64,000 bases of DNA from Pseudarthrobacter sp. IC2-21 (lineage in GTDB: Bacteria > Actinomycetota > Actinomycetes > Actinomycetales > Micrococcaceae). This document shows positions 1 to 7,961 of the stretch, in pieces. A program made the translations under genes and the position numbers. Where the stretch lies: positions 3,782,001-3,846,000 of the forward strand of contig NZ_CP139145.1 in the NCBI RefSeq assembly GCF_034048115.1. The letters run 5' to 3'. The first letter of the stretch is position 1. Every line of letters begins with the position of its first letter. The notes below the pieces were generated by a model. The model saw only the letters and a list, made by a program, of their open reading frames with translations. It was not told the DNA's origin and did no database searches.

Positions 1-141
1 CTAACAGGATCCATGACCATTACCCCCGACGACGGGGAACCCCAGTTCGTTGGTCCTGGCGACACCGTCTTCATTCCCAGGGGATGGAGTGGCAACTGGG
101 AACTTCACGAGACGTTGCGCAAGCTTTACGTCATCTTCTGA
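1..141 (+). CDS. Cupin (DUF861-like), C-terminal fragment cut by window edge
   Basis: Frame 1 is open from the first base and ends at TGA 139-141, giving the last 46 residues of a protein that begins outside the window. The segment GDTVFIPRGWSGNWE is the pattern of the second cupin motif of DUF861 (Cupin_3) proteins, small beta-barrel proteins related to (S)-ureidoglycine aminohydrolase. A strong hairpin follows at 220-257. The substrate cannot be told from this piece. Confidence 0.7.
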   Translation, partial: LTGSMTITPDDGEPQFVGPGDTVFIPRGWSGNWELHETLRKLYVIF

Positions 142-219
142 TAGCCGCAGGATTCGCCCGGATCCGAGCGGGCAGCCCGCCTGCGGGGCTTGTCCTGCCG
201 GAATAAGCCTTTTCACACC

Positions 220-257
220 GTACCCAGCGGCCACAGCCGCTGGGTACGGCTTTGTTT
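220..257 (+). terminator. Rho-independent terminator after the cupin gene
   Basis: A perfect 12-bp stem (220-231 with 236-247) closes a CACA loop and is followed by GGCTTTGTTT. It lies 79 bp after the cupin stop and is a classical intrinsic terminator for the plus strand. Confidence 0.8.
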
Positions 258-660
258 AAAGCCTGCAGCGAGAGAAGCATGATCGTACTTCGCTTAGTTG
301 TTCCCTTGTCCCGCCCATCAGCGCCACAGTTGCCCGCCGGAAGGCCCCATCGGCACAGGCTGCATCCCCGGCCGCGGCTTCGGCTCCCGGGCGAATAGCC
401 TGCCGCCTAAGCCCTTGTGGTGGCGTCCGTCCCTGACTCGGCGGACAGGTCAGGCGCCCCGCACTGCAGGTCCGGCGTCCGGCGTTCGGGCTGCGCGTCC
501 GGCGCCCGGCCGCCGCGGAGGCGGCGAATATGCCTTAACACCGAAACGACCATGGTGGGCGATGAAGCCGCCCACCATGGTCGTCTTAAACCGTACTGCC
601 ACTCCGTGACGCGGACCGTCGTCGGGCCTTCGTCTTAGGACTTCCCAGTACGGCCTCCGC
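258..660. other. Intergenic stretch, no convincing gene
   Basis: This 400-bp gap lies between the convergent cupin fragment and betT. Short open frames exist on both strands, but they are proline/arginine-rich, lack ribosome binding sites and match no family I know. The only clear structure is the palindrome at 546-584. Confidence 0.5.
546..584. terminator. Long palindrome, probable bidirectional terminator
   Basis: Two perfect 16-bp arms (546-561 and 569-584, acgaccatggtgggcg and its complement) flank a 7-nt loop. It sits downstream of the stops of the convergent cupin fragment and betT. There is no long T-run, so it could equally be an interspersed palindromic repeat. Confidence 0.5.
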
Positions 661-2754
661 CTAGGCGAGGGAGCCCGCTGCCGGCGGGACCGGCGGAGTG
701 ATGAGCGAAGGGTGGTCATACGCGCTGGAGTATGTCAGAAAGCCCAGGTGGGCCTCGTAGCGTTCCAGGACGTCCTCCATGATCTGTTCGTGCGTCATGC
801 CCATCAGGTCATAGCCCTCCGACCCGGTCTGTGCAAAGACCTCGATTCGGTAGTAAACGTGACTGTCACGATGGTTGTGCCGGCCGAATTTCGGCACCGG
901 GGCTTCCACCGCCTCAACTTGATAATGGAAATCGCGGTGGTCGGGAATGGTTACCACCAGAGCATGGCTGGGCACGCCGGTATGTTCGTTCGGGATGGTT
1001 TCCAGGGTTGCTTCATGGCCCTGCTGGATGAACTCCTTGAGGGCGTCTGCCAGCGCCGGTTGCCCGGTGGCTTCCATAAAGGTGGCAGCTTCCTTCTTGG
1101 ACGGGTATGAGCGAATCCGCGCCAGCCGCTGACCCCAGGTGCGCTCTGTCGCATGGCCGCCGTGCACTGCCGTAGAACGCCGACCCTGGATTCGACCCTC
1201 ACGTTCGGCTTTCTCCATCCGCAACGCCTTGGTGAACGAGGCCATCACCAGCCAGGCGATGATCGTTACCGGGAGGGCGAAGATCAGCGTGGCGTGTTCC
1301 ATGGTGCTCACGCCACCAGCGACCAACATTGCGATGGTCAGCACGGCGGTGAGGATGGCCCAGAAGACGCGGAGCCACTTAGCCCCGTCCTGTCCGGGAT
1401 CCTTGATCGTGGAGGAGAAGTTAGACATCATCATGGCGCCGGAGTTGGCGCTGGTGAGATAGAACAGCATGCCGGACAGGGTGCCCAGGCCGATCAGGAA
1501 TGAGGCTCCGGGGAACATCCCCAGCAGGGCGTACCAGCCCTGTTCCGGGCTGTCCACGGCCAATTTCGCGAACTCCATGTTTCCACCCAGGACTTGCGAC
1601 ATCGCGCTGTTGCCGAAGATGCTCACAATCAGGAAGTCGCATAACACCGGGGCGGTAATGGCAGCAATCACGAACTCCCGCAGCGTCCTGCCACGCGAGA
1701 TCCGGGCCAGGAACAGGCCCACGAATGGGCCCCAAGCCAGCCAGAACGCCCAGAAGAACAGCGTCCAGCCGCCCATCCATTCCGAACCGCCCTCCTGGTA
1801 GGCAAGTGTCTGCAGGGTCCGTTCGGGCATCGTGAAGACAAACCGGCCGATATTCTCCACCAAAGAGTTCAACAGGAACGAGGTCTGGCCCGTCACGACG
1901 ATGTACAGCAGCAAGGCCGCGGCGCTCCAGATGTTAAGTTCCGCGACCCAGCGGATCGCTTTGTCGACACCGGATGTGCACGCGGCGATGGTCAGTATGA
2001 CGGCGACAATCACCAGTGCGATCTGGAGTGCCAGGCCCTGCTCCAGGCCGAACATGATGGCAAAACCAACGTTCAGCAGCACAACCCCGATCCCCATGGC
2101 CGTGGCCACACCGAAGACGGTTCCTACCAGGGTCACGATGTCAATGGCGTCGCCGACGCCGCCGCGCACGCGCTTACCGAGCAGCGGGTACAGGGCAGAC
2201 CTGATGGAGAGCGGCATGCCCCACCGGTAAGCAAAATAGCCCATGGCCATTCCGAGGAGCGCGTACATGGCCCAGCCAGCTACCCCGTAGTGGAACATGG
2301 TCCACACCACCGCGTCCTGGGCAGCTGCGGCCGTCTGGCCTACGCCCGCCGGCGGCGTCATGTACTGAGTGATGGGTTCGGTCACGGAGTAGAAGAGCAT
2401 GTCGATGCCCACGCCGGAGGCGAACAGGTAGGCGACCCAGGTGAAGAGCTTGTACTGGGGGCGAGAGTGGTCCGGGCCGAGCCGGACCGAGCCGACCTTG
2501 GACAGAGCCACCCACAGGACAAACCCGATTACTACGGTAACCGTGACGACGTAAAACCAGCCGAGGTTTTTCGCGATCCAGGACACGACAGTCTTCATGG
2601 TGGCGTCGGCGGTACCTGGAGCCAGCATGGCCCAGAGGGAGAAGGCGATGACGATGGCTGAAGCGATGATGAAAACACGCCAGTTGACCTTGGGACCGCG
2701 GTCCTCAAGAGGGACGGCGGTGTCCGGTTCGGTGTCTTTGACAGTGATACTCAA
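661..2754 (-). CDS. betT: BCCT-family choline/betaine transporter with BetT-type C-terminal domain
   Basis: The 697-residue inner-membrane carrier is of the betaine/choline/carnitine family and likely imports choline or betaine with a cation for osmoprotection or catabolism. Twelve hydrophobic segments span about residues 25-520. The family signature is visible as WTLFFWAFWLAWGPFVGLFL near residue 330, followed by ARISRGRT. The last 170 residues (HALVVTIPDHRDFHYQVEAV and HVYYRIEVF) match the long cytoplasmic tail of BetT, which separates it from the shorter BetP and OpuD. Start: TTG at 2752-2754, with GGAG eight bases upstream. Upstream on the same strand lies a decayed oxidoreductase fragment, and beyond it a cupin gene. 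Choline is preferred over glycine betaine from the tail, but specificity is inferred. Confidence 0.85.
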   Translation of the reverse strand: MSITVKDTEPDTAVPLEDRGPKVNWRVFIIASAIVIAFSLWAMLAPGTADATMKTVVSWIAKNLGWFYVVTVTVVIGFVLWVALSKVGSVRLGPDHSRPQYKLFTWVAYLFASGVGIDMLFYSVTEPITQYMTPPAGVGQTAAAAQDAVVWTMFHYGVAGWAMYALLGMAMGYFAYRWGMPLSIRSALYPLLGKRVRGGVGDAIDIVTLVGTVFGVATAMGIGVVLLNVGFAIMFGLEQGLALQIALVIVAVILTIAACTSGVDKAIRWVAELNIWSAAALLLYIVVTGQTSFLLNSLVENIGRFVFTMPERTLQTLAYQEGGSEWMGGWTLFFWAFWLAWGPFVGLFLARISRGRTLREFVIAAITAPVLCDFLIVSIFGNSAMSQVLGGNMEFAKLAVDSPEQGWYALLGMFPGASFLIGLGTLSGMLFYLTSANSGAMMMSNFSSTIKDPGQDGAKWLRVFWAILTAVLTIAMLVAGGVSTMEHATLIFALPVTIIAWLVMASFTKALRMEKAEREGRIQGRRSTAVHGGHATERTWGQRLARIRSYPSKKEAATFMEATGQPALADALKEFIQQGHEATLETIPNEHTGVPSHALVVTIPDHRDFHYQVEAVEAPVPKFGRHNHRDSHVYYRIEVFAQTGSEGYDLMGMTHEQIMEDVLERYEAHLGFLTYSSAYDHPSLITPPVPPAAGSLA

Positions 2755-2784
2755 GGGTCCAACTCCAATTCTTGGTCCAGGCTG

Positions 2785-3009
2785 CTAAAACGCAGCAATC
2801 ATGGTGGTGTTCGCGGCCGTTCCTGGTCGGTCGGGTAGAGATCCGGTGCAAGGGGTACCCTCGGAGCGGGGACAGGGAGCATTTGCAGCGGATGCCTGAC
2901 GGCACACGCAGGCGCTTTGCTTCCCTGTTCCAACGAGGATTTCCAGCAACGAAACGCCGGCCGGAACTTCCAATCTGATGCCGCTGCGAGCCAGGTTCAT
3001 TGCGAACCG
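2785..3009 (-). pseudogene. Remnant of the 2Fe-2S ferredoxin domain of a PDR/VanB-type oxygenase reductase
   Basis: Read on the minus strand, residues NLARSGIRLEVPAGVSLLEI are the typical opening of the C-terminal plant-type ferredoxin domain of phthalate-dioxygenase-reductase/VanB proteins. The rest of the domain is recoverable only by changing frame. LEQGSKAP and then VPS lie in two other frames. EGTP (first frame) is followed by LHR, then TDQER, then AANTTM, spread over all three frames. Together these rebuild the family's EGTP-LHRD-S-LTDQERAANTTMM block. The cluster-binding CxxxxCxxC is not intact. No FAD/NAD domain remains upstream of 3009. Several indels make this a dead gene, possibly once paired with a choline/betaine demethylase. 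Confidence 0.65.
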
Positions 3010-3419
3010 TCAGCCCTCGTCAACTTCGGCCATGCCGAAGGCTTATATACGGCCGGCCATTCGACCGGCCATTCGACCGGCCGGGATCACGGACAAGCGG
3101 GAATCAGAATCATTTGGGGGCGGCGGGAACAGGCAAGGATGGGGTTCGCCGGGCCACCAATTCAAGGCGGTATGAAGCCTAAAACGGGTCACTTGCGTGA
3201 GGGATACATCGCCGGGCCGGCCAGCGACGCCGTCGACATTGAAGGCGCAGTTGGTCATTCGTCCGGGTGATGCGTGGAACGCGAGCGGGGGTTACGTCTG
3301 TCGCCCAATCGGCGGCCCGAAGGTGTTCCCATGGGACACCAAAGTTGGTGGACTGCCATCCCCCGGTCTAGCGGCCCGCGCCCTGCCCATGGCGTGGTTG
3401 CGGGCCGCATGGCGGGTCC
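3010..3419. other. Intergenic stretch with a short tandem repeat
   Basis: No coding pattern is convincing in this gap. A 12-bp unit (ccggccattcga) is repeated 2.5 times at 3053-3082, just after an AT-rich tatata stretch. Nothing else stands out. Confidence 0.4.
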
Positions 3420-3800
3420 TTACGGGTTGAAGGTGCGGTCGCCGGCGAAGAACCCCAGGCCGTACTCGGGGGTTTCGAACTTCACGGTGGTGCCCTTGGG
3501 GAAGAACAGCACGTCGCGTTCCTTGGCGTGCGTGACTTCGCCGGTGCTCTGGTCCGTGAGGATGAATTCTCCCTTGATGACAACCTTCATCTCGTCATAG
3601 GTGTACGTGTAGACGAGGGGCTCGGACGCCTTCAGTTCGAAGAAGCCGGCACACATGACCGATCCTTCGGGGTTGTGCAGGGAATCTCCGATCGCGGAGA
3701 TGGTCCCCGGCTCATTCATCGACGGCAGGCCGATGAAGCCGTTTTCAACCTTGTGGATGGATCCGGCCTTGCTCAAAGTGCCTACGAGAGTGGTTTCCAT
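3420..3800 (-). CDS. EutQ-like cupin protein
   Basis: The 126-residue single-domain cupin has KVVIKGEFILTDQSTGE as the first half of the barrel and AKERDVLFFPKGTTVKFETP as the second, the arrangement of EutQ and DUF861-type cupins. EutQ family members have been linked to ethanolamine use, but the fold alone does not fix the substrate. Start ATG at 3798-3800 is preceded by AGGAG five bases away. It is followed on the same strand by the reductase remnant and betT, which may hint at choline/ethanolamine metabolism (inference). No signal peptide, so cytoplasmic. A CRP-like box lies about 200 bp upstream. Confidence 0.7.
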   Translation of the reverse strand: METTLVGTLSKAGSIHKVENGFIGLPSMNEPGTISAIGDSLHNPEGSVMCAGFFELKASEPLVYTYTYDEMKVVIKGEFILTDQSTGEVTHAKERDVLFFPKGTTVKFETPEYGLGFFAGDRTFNP

Positions 3801-3996
3801 GATGTCTCCTAAAAATAGTGTCTTGAAAGATTTGTCAGAGCTGTTCGTCTTTGGCAGGGCTGTTCAATCTTTTGGTGCACATAAGACTGCATTGAAGAAC
3901 CGGGTTGAAGCCCCTGGGGCTCCTTGAGGGATCACCTGCGAACCCGAAGTTTGTAACTTTCATCAACCGGCCGAGCTCTGCTCTGAGCCCTTTCGA

Positions 3997-4012
3997 TGTG
4001 ATAACGATCACG
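3997..4012. promoter_or_regulatory. CRP/GlxR-like operator between cupin and SRPBCC genes
   Basis: TGTGATAACGATCACG matches the TGTGA-N6-TCACA pattern bound by CRP/GlxR-type regulators, with one mismatch. It lies in the 617-bp gap (3801-4417) between divergent genes. A second small inverted repeat (AAGTT-TGT-AACTT) is at 3947-3959. The rest of the gap shows no gene. Confidence 0.4.
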
Positions 4013-4417
4013 TTGTCCGTCCCACAAACTTTGACATGAACATCAGTTCAAGTCAATCGTTCAAGACAACATTTCGACAGCTTTCTTCCCCAACGCGACG
4101 ATTGAAAAGCCCCCAGTGCGGCGGGTTCAGTTTCGGGGTTGCCGGATGTGCCCATCGGGAGCCCCCCGCCCCCAAAGAGGGCAGCGCGGTGCGCGGCGGA
4201 GTGGAGAGCGCGACTTCCGCGAGCGGCCGGGTAGTCGACGTCCAGGGCGCCCTGCTCGCCAGTCAGAGTCTCCGCGCCGCTGATTGCTGGCCCGACTCCC
4301 AGCTTTGGCCCGCGCCGCCAGGGTTGACCTCGATGCCGCCCCGGACGATATGCTAAGCATGCTGATGAATTGATTACGTCCTTCATCAGGTCCGGTTCTA
4401 CTCTCGAAGGAGATGTT

Positions 4418-5323
4418 ATGAGCACGAAGGTGGAGAAGCGCATTTTGGTTAACGTGCCGGTGAGCACGGCTTACAACCAGTGGACGCAGTTCGAAGAATT
4501 CCCGCACTTCATGGGCGGGGTAAAGAGCGTGAAGCAGACCAGCGACGACCGGCTGGAATGGGTAGCGGAGATCGCCGGGGTCCGCAGGCAGTGGACCGCG
4601 AAGGTGCTGGAGCAGATCCCCGACCGCAAGGTCGCCTGGGCAGCCACCGAAGGCGCCACAAATGCCGGAGCGGTGGAGTTCGAGGACGTGGGCGGTGGCC
4701 AAACCTCGCTGCGGCTCACCCTCGAATACGATCCCGAGGGCATCGTCGAAAAGGTCGGCGACAAATTAAATGTTGTTGACCGCCAGGCCGAAGCTGACCT
4801 GCACCGGTTCAAGGAGTTTATTGAGGACGAGGGCTATGCCAGCGGCGCCTGGCGCGGTTCGGTCAACGAGGGCGCGTCCGTAGGTACCCCGGGAGTCGAG
4901 GATGCCGGCGCCTCACGCGGCGATTCGGGCAAGGCGGGCATTTCCGGCAAGGTGGCAGCAGCGGCAGGAGTGGCAGCAGTTGCCGGCGCCGCCGCGGCCA
5001 TGAAGGCGGGCAGCAAGGACTCATCCGAGACCCGGGATGCGGCTTCTCCTGGGGCGCCGGTCACCGCTGAGCCGGTGCCGATCCAGCATGTGCCCGCCAA
5101 TTCAGTGACCAGTACGACGTCGGATCTTGGCGCCGGGGGTGACGCCACCGTGGGCGGCGCGGACCGCGCCCCGGGGCATCCCTTCGACCAGACCAATGGC
5201 CTGGTGGACTTCGAGGGTGAATCCGACGGAACGGCCGAGGGTGAGATCCGCAGCGCGGCCAAGCGTCGCGAGGAGCCCGGTCCCGGGCCGATTCCTCCGC
5301 TTGGCGGAACCGCTGAGCGCTGA
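4418..5323 (+). CDS. SRPBCC (START/polyketide cyclase-like) protein with long tail, paralogue 1
   Basis: The 301-residue protein starts at ATG 4418, with AAGGAG directly upstream. Residues 1-145 form an SRPBCC/COQ10-type lipid-binding fold, with VSTAYNQWTQFEEFPHFMGG as the hallmark N-terminal block. A variable linker follows. It contains an Ala-rich stretch around residues 185-205 (VAAAAGVAAVAGAAAAMKAG) that could lie against or in a membrane. The C-terminal ~50 residues (HPFDQTNGLVDFEGESDG...PPLGGT) are nearly the same as in the second SRPBCC gene at 22344, although the linkers differ. Ligand and function are unknown. No operon partner is evident on its strand; the next gene is convergent. 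Confidence 0.75.
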   Translation: MSTKVEKRILVNVPVSTAYNQWTQFEEFPHFMGGVKSVKQTSDDRLEWVAEIAGVRRQWTAKVLEQIPDRKVAWAATEGATNAGAVEFEDVGGGQTSLRLTLEYDPEGIVEKVGDKLNVVDRQAEADLHRFKEFIEDEGYASGAWRGSVNEGASVGTPGVEDAGASRGDSGKAGISGKVAAAAGVAAVAGAAAAMKAGSKDSSETRDAASPGAPVTAEPVPIQHVPANSVTSTTSDLGAGGDATVGGADRAPGHPFDQTNGLVDFEGESDGTAEGEIRSAAKRREEPGPGPIPPLGGTAER

Positions 5324-5419
5324 CCACCCCTGCGAAACTGGCCGCGGCCGCTAACCGGAACGGCCCGGCTCCCGCACTGCAAGTGACGGGGCGGAGCCGC
5401 CGTCGGGCGCTCTTTGACT

Positions 5420-5460
5420 GGAAGCCCCCGCGCGAGGTGAACTCGAGCGCGGGGGCTTCC
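5420..5460. terminator. Terminator hairpin after the SRPBCC gene
   Basis: Perfect 14-bp arms (5420-5433 and 5447-5460, ggaagcccccgcgc and complement) flank a 13-nt loop, about 100 bp past the stop of the upstream gene and before a convergent gene. The T-run is poor. Confidence 0.55.
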
Positions 5461-5564
5461 ATGGTTTCGTTGGGGGGAAACCGAAACCGAAACAAATGTA
5501 CCGGCTGCCAACCGGCACCCGGGCGGCCACAGGCCGGCGGGGCGAAATCTTGACTGAACCTTGA

Positions 5565-5604
5565 GCCGGCGGGGGTGGAGCCCTAAGGCGCCACCCCCGC
5601 CGGC
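5565..5604 (-). terminator. Terminator hairpin after the MHS transporter
   Basis: 18-bp arms with one mismatch (5565-5582 and 5587-5604) and a CTAA loop lie 10 bp beyond the transporter stop. The position and very stable stem support termination of the minus-strand transcript; the T-run is weak. Confidence 0.55.
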
Positions 5605-5613
5605 CGCGCGGAA

Positions 5614-6945
5614 TCAGTGGTGGCTGACACCCAGCGGACGGCCCTTGGTCTCCTTGGCGAGCAGGACGCCGATGGCCGAGATGACGCAGAGGATCATGAT
5701 GTAGATACCGATGGAGCCAGTCCATTTGGTGCTCTGCAACAGGGTCTCAGCGATGGTGGCGGCGAACGCGCCGCCCAGGATCGCACCGAATGCGTAGCCG
5801 ATGGAGATGCCCGAGTAGCGCACGTTGGCCGGGAACATTTCGGCGTACATGGCGGACATCGGGCCGTAGGAGAGGCCCAGGCCGACGGTCAGGACGAACA
5901 GCGCCACGCCGTAGAGCATAATGTCCTTGGTGTCGATCAGGGCGAACATCGGGATCATCCAGGCGAAGACGATGGCGTAGCCGATCAGGAAGGTCTTTAC
6001 CCGGCCGATCTTGTCGGAGAGCCAGCCTCCCACCAGCGTGAAGATCAACCACCCGAAGGAAGCCAGGGTGGTGGCGAGCAGGATCTGCGCCACCGGCATC
6101 TTCAGCGACTTGGTGGCGTAGGAGATGAAGAACGCGATCAGGAGGTAGCCGGCGGCGTTGTTGCCGATGAAGATCATGGTGGAGTACAGCACCGGCAGCT
6201 TGTGGTTCCGGATCAGTTCGCCCAGCGGCGCCTTGCTCTCTTCCTTGCGGTCCTGCATCTCCTTGAAGACGGGGCTCTCGGCGACCGCCCGGCGGATCAG
6301 GTATCCCACCACGATCAGCACGATCGAGAGCAGGAACGGCATCCGCCAGCCCCACGCGGCGAAGTCTTCCTTGGACATGGACGTGTTGAGGAAGTACAGC
6401 AGGCCGGTGGCCAGGATCATGCCGACCGGAACACCGATCTGCGGGTAGGCGCCGAACAGGCCGCGCTTGCTCATCGGTGCGTGCTCAACAGCCATCAGGG
6501 CTGCACCGCCCCATTCACCGCCGGCCGAGAAGCCCTGGATGACGCGGAGCAGGATCAGCAGGACAGGAGCCCAGAAGCCGATCTGTGCGTACGTGGGCAG
6601 CATGCCGATCAGCGCCGTAGCGGCGCCCATCATGATCAGCGTGAAGACCAGCATGGCCTTCCGGCCCAGGCGGTCACCCAGGTGGCCGGCGACGATCGCT
6701 CCCAGCGGGCGGAACAGGAAGCTGATGCCGATCAGGGCAAAGGACAGGATCTGCGCAAGGCCGGGGTTGGACTCGTTCAGCGGGGCAAGGAACAGCGGGG
6801 ACAGCAGCGTTGCCGTCAGCTGGGCGAAGATGAAGAAGTCGTACCACTCGATGGTGGTGCCCACGAGGGTCCCCGCAAGGACTTTTCGTTCCTCGTGTTT
6901 GCTGCTGGGACCCGACTCTGAATCGACGTGTGAAGTTGCGGTCAT
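5614..6945 (-). CDS. MHS-family MFS transporter, probable phenylacetate/aromatic acid importer
   Basis: The 443-residue permease is of the metabolite:H+ symporter branch of the major facilitator superfamily. The branch marks are GTTIEWYDFFIF near residue 29, GHLGDRLGRK after TM2, and RVIQGFSAGGEWGGAALMAVE in TM4-5. Twelve membrane segments are evident. GGAG lies five bases before ATG 6943-6945. It is the last minus-strand gene of the paa locus and has its own PaaR-type box at 7001-7018, 55 bp upstream. Co-regulation with the phenylacetate genes suggests it brings in phenylacetate or a related acid. Family alone would also allow citrate, shikimate or proline. Confidence 0.8.
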   Translation of the reverse strand: MTATSHVDSESGPSSKHEERKVLAGTLVGTTIEWYDFFIFAQLTATLLSPLFLAPLNESNPGLAQILSFALIGISFLFRPLGAIVAGHLGDRLGRKAMLVFTLIMMGAATALIGMLPTYAQIGFWAPVLLILLRVIQGFSAGGEWGGAALMAVEHAPMSKRGLFGAYPQIGVPVGMILATGLLYFLNTSMSKEDFAAWGWRMPFLLSIVLIVVGYLIRRAVAESPVFKEMQDRKEESKAPLGELIRNHKLPVLYSTMIFIGNNAAGYLLIAFFISYATKSLKMPVAQILLATTLASFGWLIFTLVGGWLSDKIGRVKTFLIGYAIVFAWMIPMFALIDTKDIMLYGVALFVLTVGLGLSYGPMSAMYAEMFPANVRYSGISIGYAFGAILGGAFAATIAETLLQSTKWTGSIGIYIMILCVISAIGVLLAKETKGRPLGVSHH

Positions 6946-7000
6946 TGGAACTCCATGGCTGGGGCAGCACTGCTGCCTGGGGATGAGGGTCGAGAGATTT

Positions 7001-7018
7001 ACTGATCGAACGTTCAGT
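7001..7018. promoter_or_regulatory. PaaR box 1 (before MHS transporter)
   Basis: ACTGATCGAACGTTCAGT is an inverted repeat with perfect ACTGA/TCAGT ends. It matches the other five boxes in the locus at the outer positions. It sits just upstream of the transporter gene. Confidence 0.6.
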
Positions 7019-7104
7019 TACTCTAGATAATACATGGATGTGGCCCGGAACACAGCTAAATCTTTTGAGGCGTGGGCCAACCCGCAAAACGGCGCCAGTT
7101 GGCG

Positions 7105-7896
7105 CTAGCCCGCCACCGTTCCGGTGAACACGGGAGTCCGCTTTTCCTGGAAGGCGCGGAAGCCTTCGGCGTAGTCCTCGCTCTTGCACAGCCGCGCCTG
7201 CTCGGCGTTCTCCTCCGCCATGGCATCCCAGAGGCCCAGCCGCTGGTCGCGGATGTGTGCCACCAGTTCCTTGCTGGCTGTGAACGCACCGGTGGCGCCT
7301 TCGGCCACCCGGGCCACGATCTCCCGCGTGCCCGTCAGTAGCTCGTCAGCGGGCATGGCCCGGCTGAACATTCCCTGAGCCACGGCCTCTGCCCCGGAAA
7401 TCAGGTCAGCGGTGTAGATCAGATCCAGCGTCCGGTGCATGCCCAGCCGCTCCGTGAAGTACCAGTGTCCGCCCGAATCCAGCGTGGCCCCCAGCTTCGC
7501 GAACGGCGAGCCGAACTTGGCGTTCTCCGCCACGTACACCACATCGGTGGCCAGGAGCAGACCCAGGCCCACGCCCAGGCAGGCGCCCTGCGCGGCAGCG
7601 AACGTGGGCGCCGGGAACGCGCTCATCTTCTTCAGCAGCGGCTGCACCAGCCCCGCCAGGTACGCCTCGGCGTCGTCGCTTTCCGGCGTAACGTTCTGGA
7701 TGTCCCGGCCCGCACAGAAGGCGCGGCCCTCTCCCCTGAGCAACAACGCCCGCACCTCACCGCGCGCGGCGGCGGCAGCAGCGTCGTCGTACGCCTTGGA
7801 CAGTTCGCCGAGCGCCTGCTCGTCCAGGGAGTTCAGCTTGTGCGGGGCGTCCAGGACCACTTCGGCGACGTTGTTGGCGATGGAAAGGGAGATCAT
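7105..7896 (-). CDS. paaG: PaaG-type enoyl-CoA isomerase (ring-1,2-epoxyphenylacetyl-CoA isomerase)
   Basis: The 263-residue crotonase-fold enzyme probably converts the ring epoxide of phenylacetyl-CoA to the oxepin, and may also shift the double bond later in the pathway. The oxyanion-hole glycines are in AAQGACLGVGLGL. KLGATLDSGGHWYF keeps the Asp that is catalytic in PaaG in place of the hydratase Glu. The C-terminal block SEDYAEGFRAFQEKRTPVFTG is also PaaG-like. AGGAG lies five bases before ATG 7894-7896. It follows paaE by 65 bp on the same strand, so it is likely the distal gene of the paaABCDE transcript. A generic hydratase role is the alternative. Confidence 0.75.
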   Translation of the reverse strand: MISLSIANNVAEVVLDAPHKLNSLDEQALGELSKAYDDAAAAAARGEVRALLLRGEGRAFCAGRDIQNVTPESDDAEAYLAGLVQPLLKKMSAFPAPTFAAAQGACLGVGLGLLLATDVVYVAENAKFGSPFAKLGATLDSGGHWYFTERLGMHRTLDLIYTADLISGAEAVAQGMFSRAMPADELLTGTREIVARVAEGATGAFTASKELVAHIRDQRLGLWDAMAEENAEQARLCKSEDYAEGFRAFQEKRTPVFTGTVAG

Positions 7897-7961
7897 GGGG
7901 CTCCTAGGGTTGGTTCGGAATTAAGGCACGCTGATGTGAAGAGTCCCGGCGATCAACAGGA

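Noticed and set aside
298..638. Open frames between 298 and 638
   Set aside because: Pro/Arg/Ser-rich translation, no ribosome binding site, no family; they overlap the 546-584 palindrome.
2705..2905. 66-codon frame over the betT start on the same strand
   Set aside because: It reads betT in another frame and picks up only part of the ferredoxin remnant; not a gene.
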